Made by a program: the position numbers and the translations under genes. This document shows positions 24,880 through 36,271 of a stretch of 64,000 nucleotides of DNA, piece by piece (positions within the stretch are counted from its first letter, which is position 1; each line of letters starts with the position of its first letter). This stretch comes from Incurvaria masculella (taxonomy: Eukaryota > Arthropoda > Insecta > Lepidoptera > Incurvariidae). A model generated the notes under the pieces. That model was not told where the DNA came from. It ran no database searches and saw only the letters and a list, made by a program, of their open reading frames with translations. The stretch spans positions 131,501-195,500 of the forward strand of contig OX335659.1 in assembly GCA_946894095.1 (NCBI GenBank). The letters run 5' to 3'.

Positions 24880-26135
24880 TAAATCGGCCTATAAGCCTCC
24901 TACCAGTCATTTCAAAATTGTTCGAAAAACTGTTTCTTACCCGCATGAACATGGTAATAGCTGAATCCTCACTGATACCAGACCACCAGTTTGGGTTTAG
25001 TAGCAAACATTCTACCATTGAGCAAGTCCACAGGGTTACTCATGAAATAAGACAGTCCCTAGAACGCCGCCAGTACTGCTCAGCAGCCTTCTTAGACATC
25101 CAGCAGGCGTTCGATAGGGTATGGCACAAAGGCCTCCTATACAAACTGAAGAAAAATCTCCCACACAACTTTTATACCCTGCTGAAGTCGTACTTAGAAG
25201 GCAGAATATTTCAAGTTATTATCAACGAGAGTCGGTCAGAATTCCATGAAATAAGTGCTGGTGTCCCACAAGGATCAGTCCTGGGTCCAGTATTGTATGT
25301 ACTATTTACTGCAGATCTACCAAATAGCCCCAACATCATCTCTGCTACGTTTGCAGATGACACCGCAGCATTAAGTACTGACTCAAATCCTGATGCAGCT
25401 TCAGAAAAACTACAGACACATTTGAACCGTACAAATGAATAGATGCAGAAATGGAGAATGAAAGCGAGTGCATCCAAATCTACCCACGTTACCTTCTCAC
25501 TGAGAAATGGAAACTGCCCTCCTGTCAAGTTAGGCAACGAAACGTTACCACACTGCGATTCAGCTATATACCTAGGTATACACCTTGACAGGCGACAGAC
25601 ATGGCGTATCCACTTACAGAAAAAACGAGACGAATTAAACTCTCACTTCAGATCCCTTCTATGGTTGCTGGGAAGGCACACTAGACTCTCATTAAACAAC
25701 AAACTACTGATCTACAAATCTATCCTGAAGCCAGTATGGACATACGGAATAGAGCTCTGGGGAACAGCCAGCAATTCGAACCTGGAAATCCTAAAACGCC
25801 CCATGGTTCGTGAAAACATCAGAAACGCACGAATACCTGCAAATGCCCACAATAAAAGAGGAAATAAATAATGCCTCCAAACGCTACTCTAAACGACTAA
25901 CGGTTCATGTCAACAAGCTGGCTGTAGCTCTTACAGATACTACAGATAATGTCAGAAGATTGAAGCGGCATGTTATTGCTAACCTAGACAAGAGAACATA
26001 AGATGCCTATACTTACAGACCACTCATAAGAGATAGCCATCCAAAGGGAGCCACTATCTCATTCAAGTCTTCAAAGCACTCAAAAAATCTGCTTATAGTG
26101 TGCACTGATTGCAGATAGCCAAAAAAAAAAAAAAA
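24880..26135 (+). mobile_element. Jockey-clade LINE, 5'-truncated, with A-tail
   Basis: Reverse transcriptase from RPISLLPVISKLFEKLF through AAFLDIQQAFDRVWHKGLL, AGVPQGSVLGPVLYVLF and the ATFADDTAALSTD catalytic box. One TAG (25441-25443) interrupts it before MQKWRMKASASKSTHVTFSL. The C-terminal IYLGIHLDRRQTWRIHL and LLIYKSILKPVWTYGIELWG follow. A deletion near 25800 removes the FQ-rich stretch, and the frame resumes with HEYLQMPTIKEEINNASKRY. An 18-A tail is at 26120-26137. It is the least decayed LINE in the window and the same family as 60430-61105. Confidence 0.88.
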
Positions 26136-26389
26136 AAACACAGAGCTCACATTATTCGTGGAATTAGCTCCAATGACGGAAACAGAAGAGACAAAACATA
26201 CAACCATGCATTGTGAGTAACTGACAAGCTCAAAGCAAAGAATTATCCACTATTATTAGAGTATCCTAGCCTGAACGGCTAATAACTTTTAATACCCATG
26301 ATTTGCTGGCAGTCAAAACTACTTACAAGAGTGTCAAGTTCTTTTTGTTTGCGTTGAATTCAGTCAATGTTTTGAATACTTTCTTCATA

Positions 26390-26888
26390 AAATTATCTTA
26401 CAGTCAATTCGGGGTGAGCAGGCAGTGGTGAGTCCTGTTGTATAGGGAGTGCCCATGACGGAGTTTGACTCGCCGACTCAGGTGCCCTTAAAAAAAGTTC
26501 CTGAAATGCAGAATGGTGTTTGTTGGCTGACTGTGAATTTATTGTTCGAGTCTGGCCAGCTTTGTAGCAGTCCATTCGGCTCCTATCGTCCACCCCATTC
26601 CGAAATCCCACTGGATTGTGTTTCCATCCCGAAGGTCCTTTAGGTCTCCTGAATTATTTTCAGCTGCCAGCAACTGTCGCAATGTCTGCTTAATTTCCAT
26701 CATCTAAACAAAAATCTCTGATCACCTTTCGGGATCTCCATTGGGCTACGAACTGACATGAGTACGCTCCTGTACCACTCTCGACCGAAATAATCGCTGG
26801 TTGTGAATGATGCTACCACCACCAACAGCGAGTGCAGCTTTCGGAAACTAGAAGATTGGGTGCAAAGTAAACTGTAGGTAGTTTGACT
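26390..26888 (-). other. Possible LTR-retroelement leader and gag-like start
   Basis: On the - strand, tggcgcccaacaag just above 26888 is complementary to the 3' end of an animal tRNA-Lys(CUU). A ~180-base leader follows, then an ATG frame starting near 26701 (MEIKQTLRQLLAAENNSGDL, IQWDFGMGWTIGAEW). I recognise no gag family, so the call rests on layout. Confidence 0.3.
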
Positions 26889-27240
26889 TGTTGGGCGCCA
26901 GTGGTGGTGGCGGGCGCTACTTGCGGCGCGCGCAGCCGCTGCAGCTCGTCGTGCTGCGCGGAGAGGCGGTCCGTGAGGTCGGTCACGTGATCCGTCAGCA
27001 CACACTTGTTGGGCGCCAGTGGTGGTGGCGGGCGCTACTTGCGGCGCGCGCGCAGCCGCTGCAGCTCGTCGTGCTGCGCGGAGAGGCGGTCCGTGAGGTC
27101 GGTCACGTGATCCGTCAGCACACACTTGTTGGGCGCCAGTGCTGTTGGCCGGCGCTACTTTCGGCGCGCGCGCAGCCGCTGCAGCTCGTCGTGCTGCGCG
27201 GAGAGACGGTCCGTGAGGTCGGCCACGTGCTCCGTCAGCA
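26889..27240 (-). repeat. PPP1R21: Tandem triplication of the end of the last PPP1R21 exon
   Basis: Three copies with periods 120 and 118 bp. Each unit contains the final ~29 codons (TDHVTDLTDRLSAQHDELQR and the stop) plus ~30 bp that includes tggcgcccaacaag. The copy nearest 27.24 kb is joined to the rest of the gene; the other two lie downstream of its stop. The two downstream copies are nearly identical to each other, differing by a cg indel, while the upstream one has diverged (gctgttggccggc). Confidence 0.95.
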
Positions 27241-27310
27241 CACTCATTTGCCGCTCGTAGTTCTGAGACGTACTCTGCAGCTCCTCCTCCTGCGACACCA
27301 CACCAGCGCA
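27155..27310 (-). CDS. PPP1R21: PPP1R21 homologue, exon 10 (last) and stop
   Basis: The acceptor atacag precedes 27310. The frame reads CAGVVSQEEELQSTSQNYER, QMSVLTEHVADLTDRLSAQH, DELQRLRARRK, stop at 27157-27155. It matches the C-terminal coiled coil of PPP1R21, where vertebrates have a DELTTTKRSYEDQLS-type sequence. It ends soon after the coiled coil, without a longer basic tail. The second half is duplicated twice downstream. Confidence 0.9.
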   Translation of the reverse strand, partial: CAGVVSQEEELQSTSQNYERQMSVLTEHVADLTDRLSAQHDELQRLRARRK

Positions 27311-27715
27311 CTGTATTTAATATGTTAGTATGTAGTCGAAGGTAAATATACATCACCACGGCCGATCATGGAAGGACGGGAGTATCAATTTAAACTCATT
27401 CGTATAGCAGCAACGAACTGTAGATTACGAATTCGGAACGCGCAACATCGATTGTCTGTTGCACTTAATAGTGTCCTGTTAAGTACTTATGTGTTCTTAC
27501 GTGTCGTGGGAACTTGATGAGATCATTAGAAGACGAATTCGTAAGAGAACGGACTGCTTTTAAAAGTGGTTGATTCGACAAGAAATAAACTTATGGTGTT
27601 CACCTGTCACATGTCTTTAACAAAGTACACTTTACACATTCATTAATTTAGCTATTAAAGATGAGTTGCCTTACATGTGTAGATGTGTAGTAGTATGTAA
27701 GATGGAGGTAGGTAC

Positions 27716-27811
27716 CAGGAGCGCGATGGTGTGGTGCTTGTGTTGTAGAGCAGCGTCGGCCGCGAGCTGGGCCGCCTCGGCCATCTCGCGGCGCACGCGC
27801 AGGCTCTCGCA
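27716..27811 (-). CDS. PPP1R21: PPP1R21 homologue, exon 9
   Basis: Between an acceptor gtgagtag and a donor gtacct the frame gives CESLRVRREMAEAAQLAADA, ALQHKHHTIALL, 32 codons in phase 0 on both sides. Heptad spacing of hydrophobic residues continues the coiled coil from exon 8; it corresponds to the segment after CRALSKRL in vertebrate PPP1R21. Confidence 0.82.
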
Positions 27812-28591
27812 CTACTCACGCACGCACGCACACACAAACCATTCTTTACTAAACTCTATTGTGCAGACATCGACAGAAACCCCCATTTTCTCGGATTATA
27901 AGATCTATTGTTATAATGCTATCCTGTACAAGCTTGCCAATCCATATGAGATTCTACGTAGACTGTAGGGCTTGCGCGAATCTTTGCACTGTAGGGTAGT
28001 TTATACTTAAATAGACTGTTTTTATTTTTTACAAAAAATTATCCACGGCAAAAATCGAATGGGTATGAAAACTTTATTTTTGATGTAATTGGCTCAGTTT
28101 TCCTATAATTAGTAAACTGTGTGGAAAGCGTAATTTTCTGATACTTACGGGTCCACCTAATGGGACGAAAAGATATTTCATTAGCATACATATAGACATA
28201 ATTAGGCCTCTACCCGAGTGAAGCCGAGGGCTCCAGCTCGCATAAATCTCGGGCAAAAACTATTGCCGAAGGCTCATCAGGCTTGCACGTTATGTTAATA
28301 TGCACGCTTATCTTTTTGCGTAACTTAAACTAATTTCACTATCCATACTTATGCTGTGTGCATGTACTGTCACGCATTACATGTTGTTTCACTGGAAATT
28401 GAAAGAATCCCATTAGCTTAAAGTCGACGCCAAAATTACCAAAAAAGCTCGAATTTGTGTCTATTTCCAGTGGAAGTATGATCATGAAAATATTGACATA
28501 CACACAAAACTACGAGATGGAACTACACCTGCTCAGATAGAACACACATACAGTGTCTACTGTGCGGCCTTCACGGGACTCCTGCACTCAC

Positions 28592-28723
28592 CTCGCGAAC
28601 GAAGTGCTGTGTTTTGCTCTCGAGGCCTTGCTTCTCGGAAGCGAGGGCTGTAATCTTGTTGCGGAAGTATTTCTGCAAGCTGTGCTCGCGCGCGCGCACC
28701 TCCTCCGATAGCTCGAACGGCAC
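28592..28723 (-). CDS. PPP1R21: PPP1R21 homologue, exon 8
   Basis: Acceptor atctgcag, donor gtgagt. The 44 codons read VPFELSEEVRAREHSLQKYF, RNKITALASEKQGLESKTQH, FVRE. This parallels the conserved REDLIKNHYMARIVELTSQL region of vertebrate PPP1R21 (R-E-x-x-L/I-x-x-x-Y/H-x-x-x-I). It is phase 0 at both ends. Confidence 0.88.
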
Positions 28724-29320
28724 CTGCAGATACGCACGCAAACCATTATATGCACACTGCACCAAAACCGCTCCCTAGACGTGAGGACACGCCGTGCACA
28801 CTAACCAACAAACAATGTGCTATTAGAAGGGTCACAATGAAAGTTACATTCTGTCGCCTATTTTTTATTACAATGTTATGTCAGGCGGAACTAACCCTCC
28901 CACCTAGTAAGGAAGGAAGAAGTAAGTTGATTTGCAAAACGGTACAATACATTATCATTATACATACATAATATATACATGCATACATAATTGTAGAAAA
29001 TGTTATACCCGTGAAGCAAGTCGTAGTCTAGCATCAGCCTGACTACATTCGCAAAGGCTGTGTCCCGAATACTTCTCTAGGAGTCCCGCGTTGAAGCATA
29101 CGGTTTTTTTTCGCTTGGCTTAAAAATAGGGTTAATAGATATTTTAATAGAGGGTATGATATGTACTAAACTAAGCTAAAATTAAATTAAAGAATAATAC
29201 AGGAACAGTCCTCTAAAAACAACATTTCATCAAAAAGTAAGATCATTAAAGTGGTATATTTCAATGTTTGTTAATTAAGTCAAAAGTTTTTGTGGAGCTT
29301 CTCTTCCTAGCTGGATTAAA
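28724..29320. other. Intronic, no gene seen
   Basis: PPP1R21 intron without a recognisable feature. Confidence 0.35.
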
Positions 29321-29329
29321 TATTTTCTT

Positions 29330-31433
29330 ATTTCAGATTTTATTTGATTATGTGTTTTCTTTTTAAATATTGAAGACATTTTATTATAAAGGTTCGGGCC
29401 TAAATGGTAGTGAAATCTGTGAGCAAATTCTGTATTGAGAGCTAAGATTCTAAGTTATTTCTAGTAACTTGTCGTGTGCAGTGGGTGAATGATTTAATTA
29501 AATCTTCTTTACATAGGTGACAGTGAAACAGTAGTTTTTGCATATAACATGATACTCTTTACAAAAACTATCCGACAGGTATTGAAATTGTTTCCGGTTT
29601 ATTACTCTCAATACCGATTTTTGTGCCTTGGCGACTATATTTTTGTTTTGCGGCTCCACCCCAACCCAATATTCCGTACAGTAAGAGAGACTGACAGAGT
29701 GCATAGTAAATAGATCCCATTACAGTATCATCTGTACTATATTTCACTTCATCAAAGAAATGAATCAATTTGCGTATACGACCAGCAAGTTTGTTAATTT
29801 GAGCTTTCCAGTTAAAATTTTCGTCTACTATTTCCTCTCTATTCTCGTACCTGCTCTAGCTCTCGGCAGATACAATCGGTATGTAATAATTGGTCATCAG
29901 CAAAGTTACAGTTTTTCTTCGTGCACCTTGATATGCAAATTTTCAACAGGCTCGGTTCTTTTGGAGATGGAGAAAGCTACAAATTTGGTTTTGCTTTTGT
30001 TTAGTGTGAGCAGATTCGAGTAGAGCCAATACGCTGCTCTGTTAAAACCCATTTGAGCATGCTGCTTTGCCACATCCCAAGTGTTACCAGAAAAAAAAAC
30101 TGAAATTACGCTGAGTAGTGAAATCAGCCTGTATTATGACCAAAGGTATGACAATGGATTATTTGAGTGATAATAGGAATATATCTGATGATATACTTAG
30201 ATTGCATAGTTAAGCAAAGGGTTCAATAAAAAAGTGTTTTACAGTTTTCAAAAACTTGAACTAATCTCGTCCCGCCCTGGAGTGCTGGAGTTTGGTTTTA
30301 ATTCACTAATTATGAGGGATATTTCCTGGTGTGTAGTTGGGTAGACAAATAATGAAGGCATAATGGTGTTCGGACGTAACGTATTATCTAAGGTCTTTGA
30401 TTGCCTTAGTTTTCCTTGCATTTTATTAGCTAAATCCTGACCTACTCCTACTAAATAGGCATTCGCTTTGTTAACTTTTGTTAACGCTTTGTTTGTGATC
30501 TGTGAGGTTTTAGAAGATTCATCGATCAACTTACTAGATGTATTTGCTGATGGCTTAGAATTTGTGTAGTCCATTATTGCACGCCAACATTACTTGGCAT
30601 CAGTAAGGTTCTCTTGAATTAGGTTTTTGTAAAATGTTTCTATATCTCTTGTAGTAATCACAAAGACCAAAATTGTCAGCTTGTTTGGAAATTTGGCCAT
30701 GTTTATAATCCCATTTTCAACTTACACTTAACTAGGCCAGAGTGAATCCAAGGTTTTATACCGCTAAACTGTGGTTATGAATTATTGTTTGTAGCATTTT
30801 GATAAATGTTTCGAATGCTTGATTAATGTCTGAGATCAGGTAAAGATTGCTCCAGTCATGATGTTTTATGTTTTTACAGTTGATTACAGTATTTTGTGCT
30901 TTGTAGTTTTCACTAACAGTTTGTTTATTAAAATCAAGTGCTAATGTTAGGGGAGAGTGATCGGTAATTTTAGTTTGGCATACAGCAGTTCTTAAACTAT
31001 GCTTAGTCTTTATCATAAAATGATCTAAACAAGCTTTTTCTCTAGTGTGTGTTTGAAGGCAACATAAATATTCTTGAGTGGCCTCAGTGAGTTCAGTCCG
31101 AATTATATCTAAATGTATGTACCCTGTGCCAACAATATTTTTGTAATGACTATGTTCAAATAAAAACATGTCTGGGCTATTTATAAATTTGTTAGGGTTA
31201 TTAAACGATGGAGAACGAAATATAGGCAAAATAAGTGTTTCATTATGCTTATTCATTATGAGACAGCTGCAATCTTCAATGTTAGCAGCTTCCTGCACAG
31301 AAAAGTTCAAAATATCCCAAATATAAACGACTAGGTACTCTGTCATTTTGGTTGTTTTTGGTTGGTTGTTTGTGATGTTTGTTTGTTGAGTGAGAAGTGA
31401 AATCAGGAAGTTGTTTAGGTAGATAGTCTGCAT
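29330..31433 (-). mobile_element. Jockey-type LINE with internal deletions
   Basis: High to low coordinate: an apurinic-type endonuclease at 31433-30756 (ending ITDHSPLTLALDFN, the SDH-like box), a linker at 30574-30248 (ELKPNSSTPGRDEISSSF, the start of the reverse transcriptase), then a gap and the C-terminal part at 29768-29498 (YYALCQSLLLYGILGWGGA). The central reverse transcriptase is missing. It lies in the same orientation as PPP1R21. Confidence 0.72.
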
Positions 31434-33395
31434 TCAGCCAGCATTAAGATAGGCGTATGATGTCATAGTTAACGTTTGTCATAAATAGAAAACATTCTAA
31501 AGAGCTGAAATTTGAGTTTATACAATGCAATTCAAATAAGAATAGGACGGGGACCACCCCAATTTGAAAATCAAAGTGGTAAAGCCCTCACTTCACTTCA
31601 CAACCTTCAGTACGGAGTGCAAAAAAAGGTTCTACAAAAAATATTTAACATTTACACAAAATATTTTTTTTACCTAAACATTTATTTGAAGTACAGATAT
31701 TAAAAGAACACTCAACAATGCGATAACAAACAAAATTAACTAATAAAACAATGCAACTGTGGAGTTTTCGAGGACACCCGACACAAACTCACAAATAATA
31801 ACCAATACACTGGAAACAGATAAACACAGATAGCAAAGAACGAAGGGGTGGGGGGGCTACTCGTTTAACTGTATATGTATATTCTGTGGCAGGCACTCAA
31901 TATAATCCTCTGCATATCTTCTCATGAAAGCGAACACGAAAAGTTCTCATGTTCGTTTCTGTCAAACTCAATGTATGTCATAATGCCAGAAGAGCTCAAG
32001 TTTCAGGAGCCTGCTACTACCTCAATGATGCCTCCCGGCGCCCTCTTCCAATAGACCTCCCCAAATCAATCCCAATGTGTTCAATGCCTAAAGAATTAAC
32101 CATGATGCATTCATATTATTTAATTCAATTCAATTCAAATTCAAATTCATTTTATTCTCCCAAGAAACACAAAATAAAACAAACAGATACAGAGCATCAA
32201 AAACATTGCGCAAACAGGTGTAGAATTAACAATTTAAGTAGCAGAGACTTGAATCGAATACATTATATTTTGTTTATTTTATGTTGAGAGAAAAGGAAAG
32301 AGGCTCAGCGATAGTGCTCTCGAATCACCTCGCGGGCAGACGAGAGCCGCTGGTTTGCAGCCACCACCTTATTATAGTGGAATACCCGACCTCACATTAA
32401 AAAATAATCAACAAAACAAGCCAGAGGAAATATAAAAGCAGTGGACTGGACGAAACTGTACATACTTAACTAGAAACTTGTTATGCTAAAAAAATATACT
32501 ATGGAGCTGGCATAGTCACAATGTGGCTAAAGTCCCAAAATATTAACAAAAGATAAAAAAAAGCATATTTTTGCATATAATATTTAGTGAAGGTAAGTTA
32601 TAGAATTAAGACGATTAGTACCCTCAAAGTAAATATACTTAATGCTACTCTTCGAAAACGGCTCAACCGAAAATTTTGAAAAAAAAATATATCAAAGATC
32701 AAGGTCAAGAGATTATTTATAACGTAGGGATTTTTCCTACCACCTTATCTTTAGTATTAAAAAAATTGTCAATAGTGTAGTGTTTTTGACATGAATTTTA
32801 CTACTCCTCCCAAACGGCAACTATATATTGAAATATTTTTATGCTGAAAAATAGGTAATCTTATTTATATTAATCACAACATAGCATTTGTTAATCAGTT
32901 AACTTTTTCCTTTCAAAATATCTAAATAAGCTAATTCCGAAAGAAAGCGTTGTGCGGGCGCTGTTGGCAGTCGATCCCCAGCGTTCAGACGGGAAGGCTG
33001 TGTCGCTCGTTGTTCCATTCGCGCTGGCTATCAATGACGTGTTTATATTTGTGATTATGAAAAAAATGTGTTTGTGTGCGTTCCGTGAGCACTCGCTCAC
33101 CGTTGAGGATACCGTTGTATTATGAACGTTCGCATGTGGGCGCGATTATGTTCTTTCATGCACCATAATGTATGTAAAATATTTGATCAATCATTTTACA
33201 ATTATTCCATGCAAATCGACGTTTACCATATTATAGAGTAGAACTTACTTTTTGGCAAGTTAATATTTGTTGCTAGATAAAAGATAACAATAAATTACAT
33301 TTAATCACAACACAATATAAGCCTCAAGGTCTAAATGATAATTGTCCATTGAATATAACTTGTTTTACTTTTTTTTTACTTGATTAATTGGTGTT
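31434..33395. other. Intronic; LINE 3' tail at ~32.1-32.4 kb
   Basis: Mostly unrecognised AT-rich intron. Near 32126-32150 a repeated aattca run resembles the 3' terminal tail of lepidopteran LINEs and is followed by ~240 bp of matching style. Confidence 0.35.
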
Positions 33396-33629
33396 CTATG
33401 TATTTTCGTGTGTTGTGGCTGAATAAATAATTTGAATTTGAATTTGAATATGCCTTAGTAAGAATATGTGATCCACGTGTACATTGAAATGTAGTTTATC
33501 TTTGAAAATGATTCCAAGGTCACATATACTGACTACTTTTTGCAGTACATTTCCTCCGATTGAAAAATCATAATCAATACTGAAGCAGTTTTTAGTAAAG
33601 GATATAATTATTATGCTTCCACTTTTCAT
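33396..33629 (-). mobile_element. LINE reverse-transcriptase C-terminal fragment
   Basis: Reads FSIDYDFSIGGNVLQKVVSI, CDLGIIFKDKLHFNVHVDHI, the stretch after the catalytic box in jockey elements. It ends in the gaatttgaatttgaata tail near 33430. Confidence 0.65.
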
Positions 33630-34165
33630 AACTGAGGAGTTATCTCTGAGGAGGTAGCGCCATTTTCGGTGCGGTAATTATTTTCTATGAGATTATACTT
33701 TCTTTGATACTTCTCAACCCTTAGTATGTTTTGCGTGATGGTATGTATCCTATGGTGAGCCCCAAGGTGTACTCTTTACATTGGTGCAAACAGCATATCG
33801 ATCTGTTTTGTGGTTACGGAGTTTACCCTGAACATATGGACAGACGTTGACTTTTATATAAGTATTTAAAGAAGAAGAAGAAGAAGAGAAGAACACTCCG
33901 AGTGTTGAACATCTCACTTTGAAAACTAGACTTACTATATGATTCGCTATTCGCTAGAGAAACTGAGCTAACCAGTCAGAATGCACACTTTCTGAAAATT
34001 TCTGCATGTAGTAATAATAACACATCACTGTTCCATTGAAGTTTAGTTAAAAAAAAAGTTTTTTTTTTTGCTGTAGATTTTGTTTGGTAATTTTGTGGAG
34101 AATAAAATGTCTTTTTTCCTATGATGAGGTGACGGGAGGAGAATAATGTAGAGTGGAGGTGGTAC

Positions 34166-34327
34166 CTCGGCGGCGCCGAGCAGACCGAGCAGGCGGCCGG
34201 CGTGGTCGCTCGTCAGCTCGCCGCACGGCCCGAACTCGCCCGAGTCGCGGCCGCCCGCGCCCCCCGCACCCGCCGCACCCCCCGCACGCGCCGCCAGCTC
34301 GCACTCCATCCGCAGCCGCTCGTTCTC
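34166..34327 (-). CDS. PPP1R21: PPP1R21 homologue, exon 7
   Basis: Acceptor gtggcag, donor gtacca. The 54 codons read ENERLRMECELAARAGGAAG, a Gly/Ala-rich stretch, then GELTSDHAGRLLGLLGAAE. The start parallels the KENQRIADKL coiled coil of vertebrate PPP1R21, and the end its SLIGTL-type element before the ESREDL region. The Gly-rich insert is lineage-specific. It is strongly GC-rich; long frames on the other strand are shadows. Confidence 0.8.
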
Positions 34328-34578
34328 CTGCCACCGCGCGCCGCGCCAGACACAACCAGGCGACAATTGTTAGAATATGAAAATAACAACACTTGAAAAA
34401 GTATGTGAGGTATCGTGGAACATCCTACAGAAGCGAAGATTTTACACATTTTTCTGATTTCATTTATGAATTTTTCATTACCAACACGATGTCGTGACAG
34501 CTTCGAGAGATATTTGCAATAGACAGAAAGATATGGCAAAAGTACATTTTCATGTTACAGGACGTTGGGTCTCGATTC

Positions 34579-34712
34579 TTAAGAACGGCCCGTAGGCTAT
34601 GTCCCCCATAAAAACGTAGTTTACTAATCATTTAGAAACCGCTATTCCAATTAAATTAATGTTTAATATCTAATATCAGGTAACAAATATCTGTGTCTGC
34701 AAGCTTTTGTTT
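34579..34712. mobile_element. Foldback element family A, left arm only
   Basis: Matches 15780-15905 from taagaacggcccgta to tatctgtgtctgc; the rest of the element is absent. Confidence 0.75.
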
Positions 34713-34937
34713 AGGTCGTGTCTTGATAGAGACATTCAAGACTAAAGTTTTATTTTTATTCAGTGAAATTCCATTAATGGAGAACCGTCTAGACGAATTT
34801 TTCATTATGGATGTACACTTATTTTCTTGTATTTGGTTGTTGCAAGCAGCGACTAAGAGGCTAGTATTAGCAGCAAATAATATGCTTTTGCGGAGTTCAC
34901 TTGCGACGATAGGAAGATCATTTATGTATACAAGAAA

Positions 34938-35601
34938 ACCGGCCAAGTGCGAGTCGGACTCGCACATGAAGGGTTCCGTACCATCGCACAAGATTTACAA
35001 AAAAAATACAGGTGTTTTGTATGGGGACCCCTCTGTCAGCCTCAATGGCCCAGTGGCGCGACACTTCGGCGATCGCTCTCGGAAGTTAAGCAACGCTGGG
35101 TCCGGTCTGGTCTTGGATGGGTGACCATTCGACCGTTGAGAGAGGCTGGCTGTGGTTCGGATTCCAAACTGTTGGTCCCCTTCCTTACTTAGTAGGTGGT
35201 AGGGTTTATCCCGCCCGGGTTGGTACCATCGCATTGGATGAACGATGGTCGAAGCGGCAATGAAAATTGTCCGTGTTTTCCATCCAGTTCAATGTAGCCG
35301 TGCAATATAAGGAAGGTCCTGGCATGGCACCTAGTTCCCATGTGGTGTGTTGGGCTAATACCATGACAGAAGGTGTGGTTTTAGTCATCCATGTCCAGTC
35401 ACATAAAAAAATAATATATTTTATAATGTTATCTATTTGTTGTTCTAGCGGCAAAATAAATACATAATCTGTGAAAATTTCAGCTTCCTACCTGTTACGG
35501 TTCATGACGGTTACAGCCCTGTGACAGATGGACGGACGGACGGACAGCGGAGGCTTAGTAATAGGGTTCCGTTTTCACCCTTTGGGTACGGAACCCTAAA
35601 A
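34938..35601 (+). mobile_element. Element X (common lepidopteran repeat) interrupted by a SINE
   Basis: Starts aaaccggccaagtgcgagtc and ends tttgggtacggaaccctaaa. An uninterrupted ~230-bp copy is at 58240-58470 (-) and partial copies at 48178-48325 and 43970-44110. Here the SINE at 35028-35405 splits it. Confidence 0.8.
35028..35405 (+). mobile_element. SINE with a 5S rRNA-like head
   Basis: Bases 35070-35126 contain gaagttaagcaac and cttggatgggtgacc, the internal promoter region and loop of eukaryotic 5S rRNA. The rest is the SINE body shared with 24075-24310. Only about half of a 5S gene is present, so it is a 5S-derived SINE (SINE3 type) rather than an rRNA gene. It lies inside element X. 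Confidence 0.75.
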
Positions 35602-35629
35602 GTAGTGGGTCTAAGATGAATCCTTGTCG

Positions 35630-36271
35630 GAGTCGTATTCACTACGTATAATATTCACAACGTATAATCTTATTTTTTTCCAAAAAATTAAAACCATGCA
35701 TAACGTATAATAGTCACAACGTATAATGTTATACGTTGTGCATGAGTTTAAAAATAAAATAAACTCTTTGCATCATGCAGAACGTATAATAGTCACAACG
35801 TATAATATTCCTAACATGAATTCACAAAAAAAGAAAACCATGCAGAACGTATAATATGCCAAGAAGCACTGCATAAAGCGCCCTAACAACGATACATTTA
35901 AGGCTGAAATTGCTACGAATCGATATCTGTTGAAGAGTAACAATTTGCTACAACGCTAATTGAGACGGTCGAAAAGTCGCGTGCGAGTATAATCTTTAAT
36001 CTTATATCGATTAGGGCGCTTATCGTATGAAATATTTTAGGATTATATGATATGCATGGTTTTCTTTTTTTGTTAAATAAAGATCACAACATTATACGTT
36101 GTGACTATTATACGTTATGCATGGAGAAATAAGTAATTAAATGTTTTGGACTTCTTCATGCACTACGTATAAGATTATACGATCTGCCGATTATACGTTG
36201 TGCATGGTTTTAAAATTTTGTTAAAATATGACATTATACGATCTGCATATTATACGTTATGCCGTTCCCCC
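35630..36271. mobile_element. 642-bp hAT-like non-autonomous element, copy 2
   Basis: Flanked by perfect 8-bp duplications ccttgtcg (35622-35629 and 36272-36279). Same termini, same 642-bp length and same acgtataat box arrays as copy 1 at 19474-20115. Both copies interrupt LINEs. Confidence 0.92.

Noticed and set aside
26700..27359. A 219-codon Ala/Arg-rich frame on the - strand
   Set aside because: It is an off-frame reading of the PPP1R21 last exon and its tandem copies; the real frame has coiled-coil heptads and matches the family.
35070..35126. 5S rRNA gene
   Set aside because: Only about half of a 5S sequence is present and it continues into a SINE body shared by other copies.
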